Shown here one piece after another: positions 26,197-33,810 of a stretch of DNA of 39,982 bases; within the stretch, counting starts at the first letter, position 1; each line of letters begins with the position of its first letter. A program made the translations under genes and the position numbers. A model generated the notes under the pieces. That model worked only from the letters and a program-made list of their open reading frames with translations, did no database searches and had not been told where the DNA came from. Origin of the DNA: DASRHT01 sp035293765 (lineage in GTDB: Bacteria > Chloroflexota > Ktedonobacteria > Ktedonobacterales > Ktedonobacteraceae); assembly GCA_035293765.1 (NCBI GenBank), contig DATGMF010000095.1:1-39982 (forward strand). The letters run 5' to 3'.

Positions 26197-26219
26197 ATAG
26201 TTAGGTTGGATGAACTTGT
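26170..26219 (+). promoter_or_regulatory. Inverted repeat bracketing the sugar operon promoter
   Basis: ACAAGTTC (26170-26177) overlaps the -35, and its exact inverse GAACTTGT (26212-26219) lies around the expected transcription start. Two half-sites 42 bases apart could serve a looping or tandem-binding repressor; this is inference from position only. Confidence 0.35.
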
Positions 26220-26393
26220 ACTTTTCCTGCGTTCTCCAAAAAACAAATTAATGTAGAAACGCATTACGAAATTCTAACCTTTCTCTGCAATTATAAAGAG
26301 AATTCTTCGCCCCCCATGGGATGGAATCGTGGCTATCTCTCAATGTGGTCGTTTGCGCATGGTGGTTGCTCATCTTGATATGAAGGAGATAAA

Positions 26394-27737
26394 ATGTCTT
26401 TAGAAGCAACCGAACTTTCTAAGCCTCCGTTTGTGGAGAAAGCAGATGTATGTGTCATTGGTATGGGATATGTCGGTCTCACTCTTGCTGTATCTCTTGC
26501 TCAAGAAGGATTGCGGGTCATTGGTTATGAGGTCAAGCCAGAGGTCTGCGATGGGCTTAATCGAGGTCAGCCCCACTTTTTTGAGAAAGGAATTTCTGAG
26601 GCGCTGGGGCAAAATCTTGGCAGTTCGCTGGCTTTTGTAATGGAACTTCCCTCTACATTACCACGGACTGTGGTTATCTGTGTTGGGACTCCTCTGCATG
26701 AGGGAACTAAAGAGCCAGATTTACGCCAGATCGAAGCGGCAAGCGCGGCAATTGCGGAGCGACTTACACCAGATACATTGGTGATCCTCAGAAGTACAGT
26801 GCCAGTTGGTACCTCGCGCAATGTCGTCTTGCCCCTGTTGTGTCAGCGCATATCCGAACCGCTCCTGGCTTTTTGTCCTGAGAGAACGATCCAGGGGAAA
26901 GCTCTGGAAGAATTACGTTCTCTTCCTCAGATCATTGGTGGCTTAAACGAAGTTTCCGCGCAAAGAGCTAAAGCGTTATTTGAAAAAATTGCTCCCCATA
27001 TCATCATGGTATCGTCTCTGGAAGCTGCTGAGATGGTCAAGCTCATCTGCAATGCACATACAGATCTTATCTACGGTTATGGCAACGAGGTCGCTTTGAT
27101 GGCCGAAACTCTGGGTCTTGATGCCTATGAGCTGATCAATGCTGCTAATCTGGACTATCCACGTCCAGATCTTTCTAAGCCTGGCTTTGTTGGGGGGGGC
27201 TGTCTGAGCAAAGATCCTTATCTTTTGATCCATTCAGCGCAATCTCGTGGTCACTATCCATCGATGGTCGCGGCGGCTCGGTGCCTTAACGAGTCGCTTC
27301 CAATCTGGGTAGGGGAGCGTGTATTGGCAGCGTTGCAAGAGCTAGGCAGTGACATTGCGCATGCAAAAATTTTAATTACAGGCTTTGCATACAAAGGCCA
27401 GCCCGAAACCGATGACATGCGTGGCTCACCTGCCACGCCAGTGCTCAACTTCTACCGCAATCGGGTACAGACCGTCGTCGGTCATGATTTCATTGTCCCT
27501 GCTGCTCAGATTGCCAGGCTTGGTATTGAGCCAGTAGACCTGGCATTGGGCTTTGAAGGTGCCGACGCTGTCTTAGTGCTGAATAACCATGTTCAATATC
27601 AGTGCCAGGATATTCAAGCATTACTGGCTCGTATGAAGCGTCCAGGTATCCTCTTCGATGCATGGGGAGTCTTCCAGGATCAATTGCGCTACCATTCAGA
27701 AAGCTCTCTCAAATACCTGAGGCTTGGCTATGCATGA
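26394..27737 (+). CDS. Nucleotide-sugar dehydrogenase (UDP-Glc/GDP-Man DH family, WecC-like)
   Basis: The 447-aa product has the three UDPG/MGDP dehydrogenase domains: NAD-binding (VIGMGYVGLTLAVSLA), central (FCPERTIQGKA, SLEAAEMVKLICNAH) and C-terminal (GFAYKGQPETDDMRGSPA). The catalytic Cys270 lies in GGGCLSKDPYLL, closer to the UDP-ManNAc dehydrogenase type than to UDP-glucose dehydrogenase. It performs two-step NAD oxidation of C6 of a nucleotide sugar to a uronic acid. AAGGAG lies before ATG 26394. It is the first gene of the eight-gene sugar operon and overlaps the next gene by 8 bases. A run of eight G (27192-27199) just before the Cys codon is a possible slippage site, but the frame is intact. 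Confidence 0.9.
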   Translation: MSLEATELSKPPFVEKADVCVIGMGYVGLTLAVSLAQEGLRVIGYEVKPEVCDGLNRGQPHFFEKGISEALGQNLGSSLAFVMELPSTLPRTVVICVGTPLHEGTKEPDLRQIEAASAAIAERLTPDTLVILRSTVPVGTSRNVVLPLLCQRISEPLLAFCPERTIQGKALEELRSLPQIIGGLNEVSAQRAKALFEKIAPHIIMVSSLEAAEMVKLICNAHTDLIYGYGNEVALMAETLGLDAYELINAANLDYPRPDLSKPGFVGGGCLSKDPYLLIHSAQSRGHYPSMVAAARCLNESLPIWVGERVLAALQELGSDIAHAKILITGFAYKGQPETDDMRGSPATPVLNFYRNRVQTVVGHDFIVPAAQIARLGIEPVDLALGFEGADAVLVLNNHVQYQCQDIQALLARMKRPGILFDAWGVFQDQLRYHSESSLKYLRLGYA

Positions 27738-28716
27738 GCGTGTACTGATCACAGGAGGGGCAGGCTTTATCGGATTGCATCTGGCTAGATTATTGATTGC
27801 GCGTGGTGCGCAGGTCACGCTGGTCGATAACTTTTTCCGAGGTAAGATGGACCCTGATCTCCAGGTGCTTGGACCTGGCATCAACATGATTGAACATGAC
27901 CTGACGAAGCCTTTGCCAGAGCATATTGTGGCGAGTGACTATACTCAGGCGTACCACCTCGCCGCCATTGTCGGTGTACGATACAGTAATGAAATTCCTC
28001 ATGTGGTCATGCGTACTAACCTTCTGGCTGTACTCAATCTTCTAGACTGGTGCAAGCAGGGAGAACATCTTACCCTGTGCTTCGCGTCAACTAGCGAAGT
28101 TTATGCGGGTAGTGTCGCTTTGAAGCAGGCGCCTATTCCCACACCTGAAGATGTTCCATTAGCGGTGCTTGACCTGAGCCTGCCGCGCGCTTCATATGCA
28201 TCAAGTAAGATCGTCGGAGAGCAGCTTTGCCTTCATTACGCTCGGGCCTTCGGCATTCCTCTGCGCATTGTGCGCTATCACAATGTTTATGGCCCCCGTA
28301 TGGGGACTGAACATGTGATCCCTCAGTTTATTCAACGACTGCTGAGGCGAGAGAACCCTTTTCATATCTATGGGGCATGGCAAAGCCGGGCCTTCTGTTA
28401 TATTGATGACGCTATTGAGGCAACGATCCGGCTCATGGATCTCCCTGATCCAGAGCCATTGACTGTGAACGTCGGGAATGACCGAGAAGAGATACAGATT
28501 GTTAACCTTGCCCACAAGCTCTTTACTATGACGGATTTTAGTCCCGAGCTCAGCATCCACCCGCCTCCACCGGGATCGCCGGAGCGGCGTTGTCCAGATC
28601 TGGAATATCTGCGGCATCTGATAGGTTATGAACCGAAGGTTGACCTGGAACGTGGACTATGGCAAACCTATAGCTGGTATAGGCAAGATTGGGAACGTCG
28701 CAGAAATTCTACTTAA
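27730..28716 (+). CDS. NAD-dependent epimerase/dehydratase (extended SDR)
   Basis: The 328-aa product has a clean GGAGFIGLHL NAD motif, the catalytic STSEVYAGS segment with Tyr156-xxx-Lys160 (YASSK) and RYHNVYGPRMG, typical of UDP-sugar 4-epimerases, decarboxylases and WbpP/UDP-GlcA-type SDRs. ATG 27730 overlaps the stop of the dehydrogenase (ATGCATGA), indicating translational coupling; a TTG six bases earlier is less likely. Coming directly after a C6 dehydrogenase, it may epimerise or decarboxylate the resulting nucleotide uronic acid; this step assignment is inference. Confidence 0.9.
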   Translation: MHERVLITGGAGFIGLHLARLLIARGAQVTLVDNFFRGKMDPDLQVLGPGINMIEHDLTKPLPEHIVASDYTQAYHLAAIVGVRYSNEIPHVVMRTNLLAVLNLLDWCKQGEHLTLCFASTSEVYAGSVALKQAPIPTPEDVPLAVLDLSLPRASYASSKIVGEQLCLHYARAFGIPLRIVRYHNVYGPRMGTEHVIPQFIQRLLRRENPFHIYGAWQSRAFCYIDDAIEATIRLMDLPDPEPLTVNVGNDREEIQIVNLAHKLFTMTDFSPELSIHPPPPGSPERRCPDLEYLRHLIGYEPKVDLERGLWQTYSWYRQDWERRRNST

Positions 28717-28744
28717 CTAGGCTAAAGGGGAGAGCATAGACCCG

Positions 28745-29809
28745 ATGCATATTTTGTATTGCCACCACGGATATTTCCCCCTGGTGGCCGGAGCCGAGGC
28801 GATGACGTATCGCGTAGCCCAGGTGATGCAACAGCGTGGGCATATAGTCAAGGTTGTCTGCCAGAGTGCTGGGGAGGCTATTGAAACATATATTCATGGC
28901 GATCTGGAAATCACTGGTTTTCCTCAACTGAACCCGACAGCCCTGCAAACCCACTTCTCCTGGCAACCTGAGATTGTGCATGCTGTTGATGCTGTCTGGC
29001 CGACATATCTCTGGGAGGCTAAAGCGCTGGCTGATGCCTGGCGCGTTCCTTTCGCTATTACGCCTGCCTCCACATTAAGTACCTGGACGGATCTGGCAGC
29101 AGGACTGGCCGTGTGCAAAGAAGCTAACGTGCTCTTTGTGCTTACAAAAGCGGAAGGAGAACAATTAGTACAGTGTGGCCTCGCTCCACAAAAACTTGCA
29201 CTCATTGGTCAAGGACCTCAGCTAATAGGAGAGCCAGACCCGGAGGATTTCCGCCGGAGATATGGCATAGATGGTCCAATGGTCTTATTTCTTGGTCGTA
29301 AAGCCCATTTCAAGGGCTATAAACTTTTGCTTGAAGCTACAAAACCCATCTGGAGTCAGTGTCCAACCACTGTTTTTGTCTTTATGGGCCCACGTTGGGA
29401 TGCCGATTGTGCAGAAGTTTTTGCCGCTTTTGCCGATCCGCGGATTATTGAAATCGATCAAGTGGGCGAGCAAGAGAAGCATAATGCGCTTGCAGCTTGC
29501 GACTTGCTATGCCTTCCCTCAACTGCAGATGTGTTTCCCCTGGTTTACGTCGAAGCCTGGTCCTGCGGTAAGCCTGTCATTGCTTCCTGTTTCCCAGGCG
29601 TTGAGGAGATCGTGCGACACGAGCAGGATGGGCTGATCGTCGCCCCGGAGCCCGGGGCAATTGCAGAGGCTATCTTGCGATTACTGCGTGATCCCCATCA
29701 ACGTCATCTGATGGGGAGGGCAGGGCTGGAGCGTGTGAGAAGGCAACTGAACTGGAATGTTGTCGCTGACCGTATTGAGGTAGCGTATACGACTATTTGT
29801 CCCTTGTAA
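28745..29809 (+). CDS. Glycosyltransferase family 4
   Basis: The 354-aa product has the GT-B layout: an N-terminal acceptor domain (HHGYFPLVAGAEAMTYRVA) and a C-terminal donor domain with VLFLGRKAHFKGYKLLLEA. An EX7E-type region (VYVEAWSCGKPVIAS...GVEE) binds the nucleotide sugar. GT4 enzymes are retaining and transfer sugars to lipids, proteins or small molecules; no transmembrane segment is evident, so it acts in the cytoplasm or at the inner face. It is the only glycosyltransferase in the window and sits inside the operon that makes nucleotide sugars, so it is the best candidate for attaching that sugar. An AAGGGGAG site lies somewhat far (about 11 bases) from ATG 28745. The stop codon lies in a hairpin. 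Confidence 0.88.
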   Translation: MHILYCHHGYFPLVAGAEAMTYRVAQVMQQRGHIVKVVCQSAGEAIETYIHGDLEITGFPQLNPTALQTHFSWQPEIVHAVDAVWPTYLWEAKALADAWRVPFAITPASTLSTWTDLAAGLAVCKEANVLFVLTKAEGEQLVQCGLAPQKLALIGQGPQLIGEPDPEDFRRRYGIDGPMVLFLGRKAHFKGYKLLLEATKPIWSQCPTTVFVFMGPRWDADCAEVFAAFADPRIIEIDQVGEQEKHNALAACDLLCLPSTADVFPLVYVEAWSCGKPVIASCFPGVEEIVRHEQDGLIVAPEPGAIAEAILRLLRDPHQRHLMGRAGLERVRRQLNWNVVADRIEVAYTTICPL

Positions 29810-29829
29810 ATGCGATGCAAGTACAAGGG
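29801..29829 (+). other. Hairpin enclosing the glycosyltransferase stop codon
   Basis: CCCTTGTA (29801-29808) pairs with TACAAGGG (29822-29829), with an inner TGC/GCA pair around a GAT loop, giving 11 paired positions of 13. The TAA stop (29807-29809) is inside it. No T-run follows, so it more likely modulates mRNA stability or read-through between genes than termination. Confidence 0.5.
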
Positions 29830-29864
29830 GCAAACGATGATGGAATCAAGCACAAGGAAGAGCT

Positions 29865-30605
29865 ATGAAAGCAATTATCTTAGCTGGTGGACAAGGTACC
29901 CGCCTCCATCCCTATACAAAGATTCTACCTAAATGTATGATTCCTCTAGATGGCATACCCATCCTGCAAATTCTTTTGTTGCAGTTGCGAGACGCGGGGT
30001 TTTCTCAAGTGATACTCTCGGTGTATCACCTAGCCCCACTCATTGAACGCTACTTTGGCAATGGTGATTGGCTGGATATGCAACTCACCTACTCCCGCGA
30101 ACCTGAACCGCTTGGGACGGCTGGTCCGCTCTCTCTTATCGAGTCATTCGATACCCCTACGCTTGTTCTCAACGCAGATTTATTAACAACCATCAACTTC
30201 ATGGATGTGTTTATCGCGCATACACGTAGCAATGCTATAGGGACTGTGGTGATTTGCCAACACACAATTCCTGTGGAGCTTGGTGTGGTGGAACTGGATT
30301 GTCACCAGAAAATTATCAACTATGAGGAAAAGCCTAAGCTCAGCTTTCTGGTGGGTGGAGGTATTTATGTCCTCGATCCGTCTGTACTTGATTATATCCC
30401 AAAGCAACAATACATGGATATGCCCGTGCTTATTCAAAAGTTACTGGCGAATAATCATACCATTAATAGTTATTTCTCACAGGAGCGATGGTTGGATATT
30501 GGTACAATAGAGCAATACCAGCATGCCGATGAGGTATTCCGACGACATCGAGGGAGCTTCCTTAAATACGAATATGCTCTACTGGCTCCCGATGCGAATC
30601 TATAG
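29865..30605 (+). CDS. Sugar-1-phosphate nucleotidyltransferase (NTP_transferase)
   Basis: The 246-aa product starts with the signature LAGGQGTRLHPYTKILPKCMI, with the G-x-G-T-R and P-K nucleotide/Mg motifs. It contains LVLNADLLT (the metal-binding Asp) and ends with WLDIGTIEQYQHADEV. It makes an NDP-sugar from sugar-1-phosphate and NTP in the cytoplasm. It has only the catalytic domain, without a left-handed beta-helix extension, as in RmlA- and HddC-like enzymes; the nucleotide cannot be told from the sequence. AAGGAAGAG precedes ATG 29865. In the operon it supplies the activated sugar for the dehydrogenases, epimerase and aminotransferase. Confidence 0.9.
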   Translation: MKAIILAGGQGTRLHPYTKILPKCMIPLDGIPILQILLLQLRDAGFSQVILSVYHLAPLIERYFGNGDWLDMQLTYSREPEPLGTAGPLSLIESFDTPTLVLNADLLTTINFMDVFIAHTRSNAIGTVVICQHTIPVELGVVELDCHQKIINYEEKPKLSFLVGGGIYVLDPSVLDYIPKQQYMDMPVLIQKLLANNHTINSYFSQERWLDIGTIEQYQHADEVFRRHRGSFLKYEYALLAPDANL

Positions 30606-30668
30606 GAGCGCATGTAGAATATCTTTTGCAGATCCGCCCAATGGGAGAGAAATTCAGGAGGAAAACTA

Positions 30669-31811
30669 ATGAGTTGGCGAGTGACACTCTTTGATATTGA
30701 CCTTGATCAGGCTGAAATTGATGCAGTGACGGCGGTGCTCTCTTCCCGGTGGATCTCAATGGGGGCTGTCACGCAAAAATTTGAACAAGAATTTGCCTCG
30801 TCCCTGGATGTCCCTGAAGCGGTTGCTGTCAGTAGTGGGACCGCAGCGCTTCATGTTGCTGTTATGGCCCTGGGGCTGGAACCCGGTAGTGAGGTTATAA
30901 TGCCTTCCCTGAGCTTTGTTGCTTCGGCTGCTACAGTTATCCTGGCTGGTGCCTGCCCTGTATTTGCTGAGGTTAAGGGGCCTCATGATCTTACTATCGA
31001 CCCGGCGGACGTGGCTCGGAAAATCACCTCTAAGACCAGGGCGATTATCGTTATGCACTATGGTGGTTATGCCGCTGATATGGAGGCGTTGCTCGCTCTC
31101 GCTCGCCGTTATGGCCTGGCAATTATCGAGGACGCCGCGCATGCTCCAGTTGTGCGCTATGGCTCTGGTATGTTAGGCACGTTGGGCGATATTGGCTGTT
31201 TTAGTTTCTTTGCTACTAAAAATATGACAACAGGCGAAGGAGGTATGGTTGTTGCTCGTGACCCTGTGTTACTTAGGAAAGCGCGTTCCTTGCGTAGCCA
31301 TTGCATGACCACAACATCATGGGATAAACATCATGGTCGCTCTTCTGCTTATGATGTGGATGGGCTGGGACTTAATTACCGCATTTCCGATATTGCATCT
31401 TCTATAGGACGTGTGCAACTGCGTAAACTCGCCACAGATCGCCGACGACGAGTAAAGATCGCTGCCATGTACCGTGCTGCATTGAGTGATTTGCCCCATG
31501 TTGTGCTTCCATTCGCAGATCGCTACCATGATGACAGTGCACACCATCTCTTCCCTCTCATTTTGCCATCCGCGCAACAACGACCATATTTTCAAGAACA
31601 ACTAAAGCTTGCAGGCATTCAGAGCAGTGTTCACTATCCGCCAATGCATCTATTCAGTTATTACCGCCAGCACTATCACTATCAAGATGGCAGTTTACCG
31701 ATAACTGAGGATATTGCAACTCGCGTGGTATCAATGCCAATGCATGCTTGTTTGACACAGGAGCAGGTAGACTGGGTGATAACCTGTACACGTCAACTAC
31801 TAGAGAAGTGA
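30669..31811 (+). CDS. DegT/DnrJ/EryC1/StrS-family aminotransferase
   Basis: The 380-aa PLP enzyme carries SSGTAALHVAVMALGLEPGSEVIMPSL-type family signatures (split here at SSGTAALHV and EPGSEVIMPSL), FVASAATVILAGACPVF, IIEDAAHA and the canonical PLP Lys184 in FSFFATKNMTTGEGG, followed by the NYRISD motif typical of sugar aminotransferases such as ArnB and PseC. It would transaminate a keto-sugar nucleotide made by the dehydrogenase/epimerase steps. A perfect AGGAGG ribosome binding site is 7 bases before ATG 30669. It resembles the aminotransferase at 21546 but is closer to the family consensus, so the two probably act on different substrates. Confidence 0.92.
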   Translation: MSWRVTLFDIDLDQAEIDAVTAVLSSRWISMGAVTQKFEQEFASSLDVPEAVAVSSGTAALHVAVMALGLEPGSEVIMPSLSFVASAATVILAGACPVFAEVKGPHDLTIDPADVARKITSKTRAIIVMHYGGYAADMEALLALARRYGLAIIEDAAHAPVVRYGSGMLGTLGDIGCFSFFATKNMTTGEGGMVVARDPVLLRKARSLRSHCMTTTSWDKHHGRSSAYDVDGLGLNYRISDIASSIGRVQLRKLATDRRRRVKIAAMYRAALSDLPHVVLPFADRYHDDSAHHLFPLILPSAQQRPYFQEQLKLAGIQSSVHYPPMHLFSYYRQHYHYQDGSLPITEDIATRVVSMPMHACLTQEQVDWVITCTRQLLEK

Positions 31812-31819
31812 GAGCCATT

Positions 31820-32683
31820 GTGTTTATAGACGCTCATCTGCACGCGGGAGAATATTTACGACACTATCCTGAGGATTTTGCCGTTCAGATGATGGGTTCG
31901 GTCGGTCAAGCTGCCGCGACGATTACAACGCATATACCATCAATCTTAGCAGAAATGGATCAGGTTGGTGTCGCTAAAGCATTTCTACTTGCTTTTGACG
32001 CCCAGAGAACGTTGGGGGTAAAAGTGCCCAATAGTTACGTTGCTGAGATTTGTCAGGCCTATCCAGACCGTTTTATCGGATTTTGTTCTGTTGATGCGGG
32101 CACGCCAGGAGCAGCCGAAGCCATTTACCAGAGTGCGACAATACTGGGATTACGGGGAGTCAAAATCGCCCCTGCCTATGTTAACCTCTCACCTGCGGAT
32201 CGTTGTTGGTATGAGACCTATAAGGTCGCAGAAACCCTGGGATTGCCTATTCTAGTACACACTGGCTTTACGCCAGCTCGGCAAGCTTCCCCGCGCTATT
32301 TCCCACCTATGCTGATGAGCCAGGTCGCCCAGGAATTCCCACAGGTCCGTTTTATTCTGGCGCATCTCGGTACTCCCTGGGTGAAGCAGTGCCTGGATTT
32401 ACTCGTCAAATACCCCAATCTTTATGCGGATATTTCCATCTTTGGCTGGCACCAGCCTGTTGAGGTACTTGCCCAGACCCTCGCCTCAGCCAGAAAACAG
32501 GGGGTTATAGATCGATTGCTCTGGGGAACTGACTATCCATGGGGACCTATAACCGCTTATGCGCAACGTATGCACCTCTTGAAGCAAGATTCTTCCCTCT
32601 TTCCAGATGGTCAGGCGCTCACAGAGCAGGAATGGCATCAGCTTACGGGAGCAACGGCCCTTAGTTTGCTTGCCCCGACTTGA
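31820..32683 (+). CDS. Amidohydrolase-superfamily TIM-barrel metal enzyme (PF04909-like)
   Basis: The 287-aa product has the metal-binding set of the Amidohydro_2 family: DAHLHAG near the N-terminus, RGVKIAP, PILVHTGF, FILAHLG and LLWGTDYPWG. Members are hydrolases or non-oxidative decarboxylases. GTG 31820 gives the family-typical start (M)FIDAHLH; a GTG at 31808 overlapping the preceding stop (GTGA) is an equally possible coupled start adding 4 residues. It lies between an aminotransferase and an alcohol dehydrogenase in the sugar operon, an unusual place for this family. A hydrolytic or decarboxylating step on the sugar-derived unit is possible. Confidence 0.82.
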   Translation: MFIDAHLHAGEYLRHYPEDFAVQMMGSVGQAAATITTHIPSILAEMDQVGVAKAFLLAFDAQRTLGVKVPNSYVAEICQAYPDRFIGFCSVDAGTPGAAEAIYQSATILGLRGVKIAPAYVNLSPADRCWYETYKVAETLGLPILVHTGFTPARQASPRYFPPMLMSQVAQEFPQVRFILAHLGTPWVKQCLDLLVKYPNLYADISIFGWHQPVEVLAQTLASARKQGVIDRLLWGTDYPWGPITAYAQRMHLLKQDSSLFPDGQALTEQEWHQLTGATALSLLAPT

Positions 32684-32708
32684 TACAAAATAGAGGGAGA
32701 GATTTGAG

Positions 32709-33746
32709 ATGAAAGGTATAGTCTGGTATGCTCCATATGATGTGCGTGTCGAAGAACTGCCATTACCACAGCTTCAGGGGGCGCGCGATGCGGTTATTCG
32801 CGTAACCAGAGCGGCTATTTGTGGAACGGATCTTCATCCATACCGGGGAGAAATACCCGGTTTTCAGGTAGGAGTGGTGCTGGGGCACGAATTTACGGGT
32901 ATTGTTGAGGAAGTAGGGAAAGAGGTAAAGAATTTCCGTGTAGGGGATCGGGTACTGGCTTCCGATCTTATTGCCTGCGGGGAATGTTGGTTTTGTCAAA
33001 AAAATTGGCATTACCAGTGTCAGCATGTTTCCCTCTTTGGCTATGGAACAGTTGTTGGGCACTATTTTCCCGGGGGGCAAGCAGAGTATGTACGCATCCC
33101 GTATGCTGATGTCGTCCTTTCTCCAATACCAGATAGCCTGAACGAAGAACAGATCCTTTTCGTAGGTGATATTTTGACAACGGGATATACCTGTGCTTAT
33201 GAAGCGGGCATTACGCCCGGTGATACTGTGGCTGTGGTTGGATGTGGTCCGGTCGGTTTGTTTGCGCTGATGTCAGCCTACCATCTTGGGGCCAAGCGCG
33301 TGATTGCTATTGACCCGGACCCGCAACGGCGGGCTGTTGCGCAAGATCTCGGCGGCTATGCGCTCGCACCCAATGACGAGGTTGTGCAGCATATTCAGGA
33401 GATCACCCATGGGCGGGGCGCCGATGCCGTGCTGGAAGCGGTGGGCACTGATAGCGCGCTCACGACCGCATTAACCATTGCGCGGCCCAAAGGAACGATT
33501 TCTGTCGTCGGTGCTCATCATTCGCAGGCCATGCCTTTTCCCTCTGGCCTGGCATTTGGTCGAGAACTTACTATTCGTTTCTCTGTTGGCGATCCTATTC
33601 GATGGCGCGATCAGCTGCTATCACTCCTGGAGAAAGGGCAACTTGACCCGACGCGTATCATTTCTCATCGGTTGCCTCTCTCTCAAGCCATAGAGGGCTA
33701 CCAGCTGTTTGATCAACACCATGCGCTTAAGGTTGTGTTGACCTGA
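32709..33746 (+). CDS. Zinc-dependent alcohol dehydrogenase (MDR family)
   Basis: The 345-aa product has catalytic zinc Cys38 (AICGTDLHPYRG), GHEFTGIVEEVG, the four-cysteine structural zinc loop (CGECWFCQKNWHYQC) and the NAD(P) motif VAVVGCGPVGLFA. It belongs with sorbitol/threonine/alcohol dehydrogenase-like MDRs acting on polyols or hydroxy-sugars in the cytoplasm. GAGGGAGAG precedes ATG 32709. It follows the amidohydrolase by 25 bases and is a paralogue-like relative of the minus-strand dehydrogenase at 7704. Confidence 0.92.
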   Translation: MKGIVWYAPYDVRVEELPLPQLQGARDAVIRVTRAAICGTDLHPYRGEIPGFQVGVVLGHEFTGIVEEVGKEVKNFRVGDRVLASDLIACGECWFCQKNWHYQCQHVSLFGYGTVVGHYFPGGQAEYVRIPYADVVLSPIPDSLNEEQILFVGDILTTGYTCAYEAGITPGDTVAVVGCGPVGLFALMSAYHLGAKRVIAIDPDPQRRAVAQDLGGYALAPNDEVVQHIQEITHGRGADAVLEAVGTDSALTTALTIARPKGTISVVGAHHSQAMPFPSGLAFGRELTIRFSVGDPIRWRDQLLSLLEKGQLDPTRIISHRLPLSQAIEGYQLFDQHHALKVVLT

Positions 33747-33810
33747 ACTGTCTAGATAAGTTTTTAGTGTAAAGAGTCTTGCTAACCGGATAGCTGAAAA
33801 GGACCAGAAT

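Larger units (their letters stand above)
26068..26393. other. Divergent intergenic region before the sugar operon
   Basis: No gene is seen. On the minus strand it holds the ribosome binding site of the hydrolase (26073-26079); on the plus strand, a sigma70-like promoter with a flanking inverted repeat and, at the right end, AAGGAG just before ATG 26394. Confidence 0.6.

Noticed and set aside
28201..28617. Minus-strand open frame opposite the epimerase
   Set aside because: Shadow frame; the plus-strand gene has all catalytic motifs.
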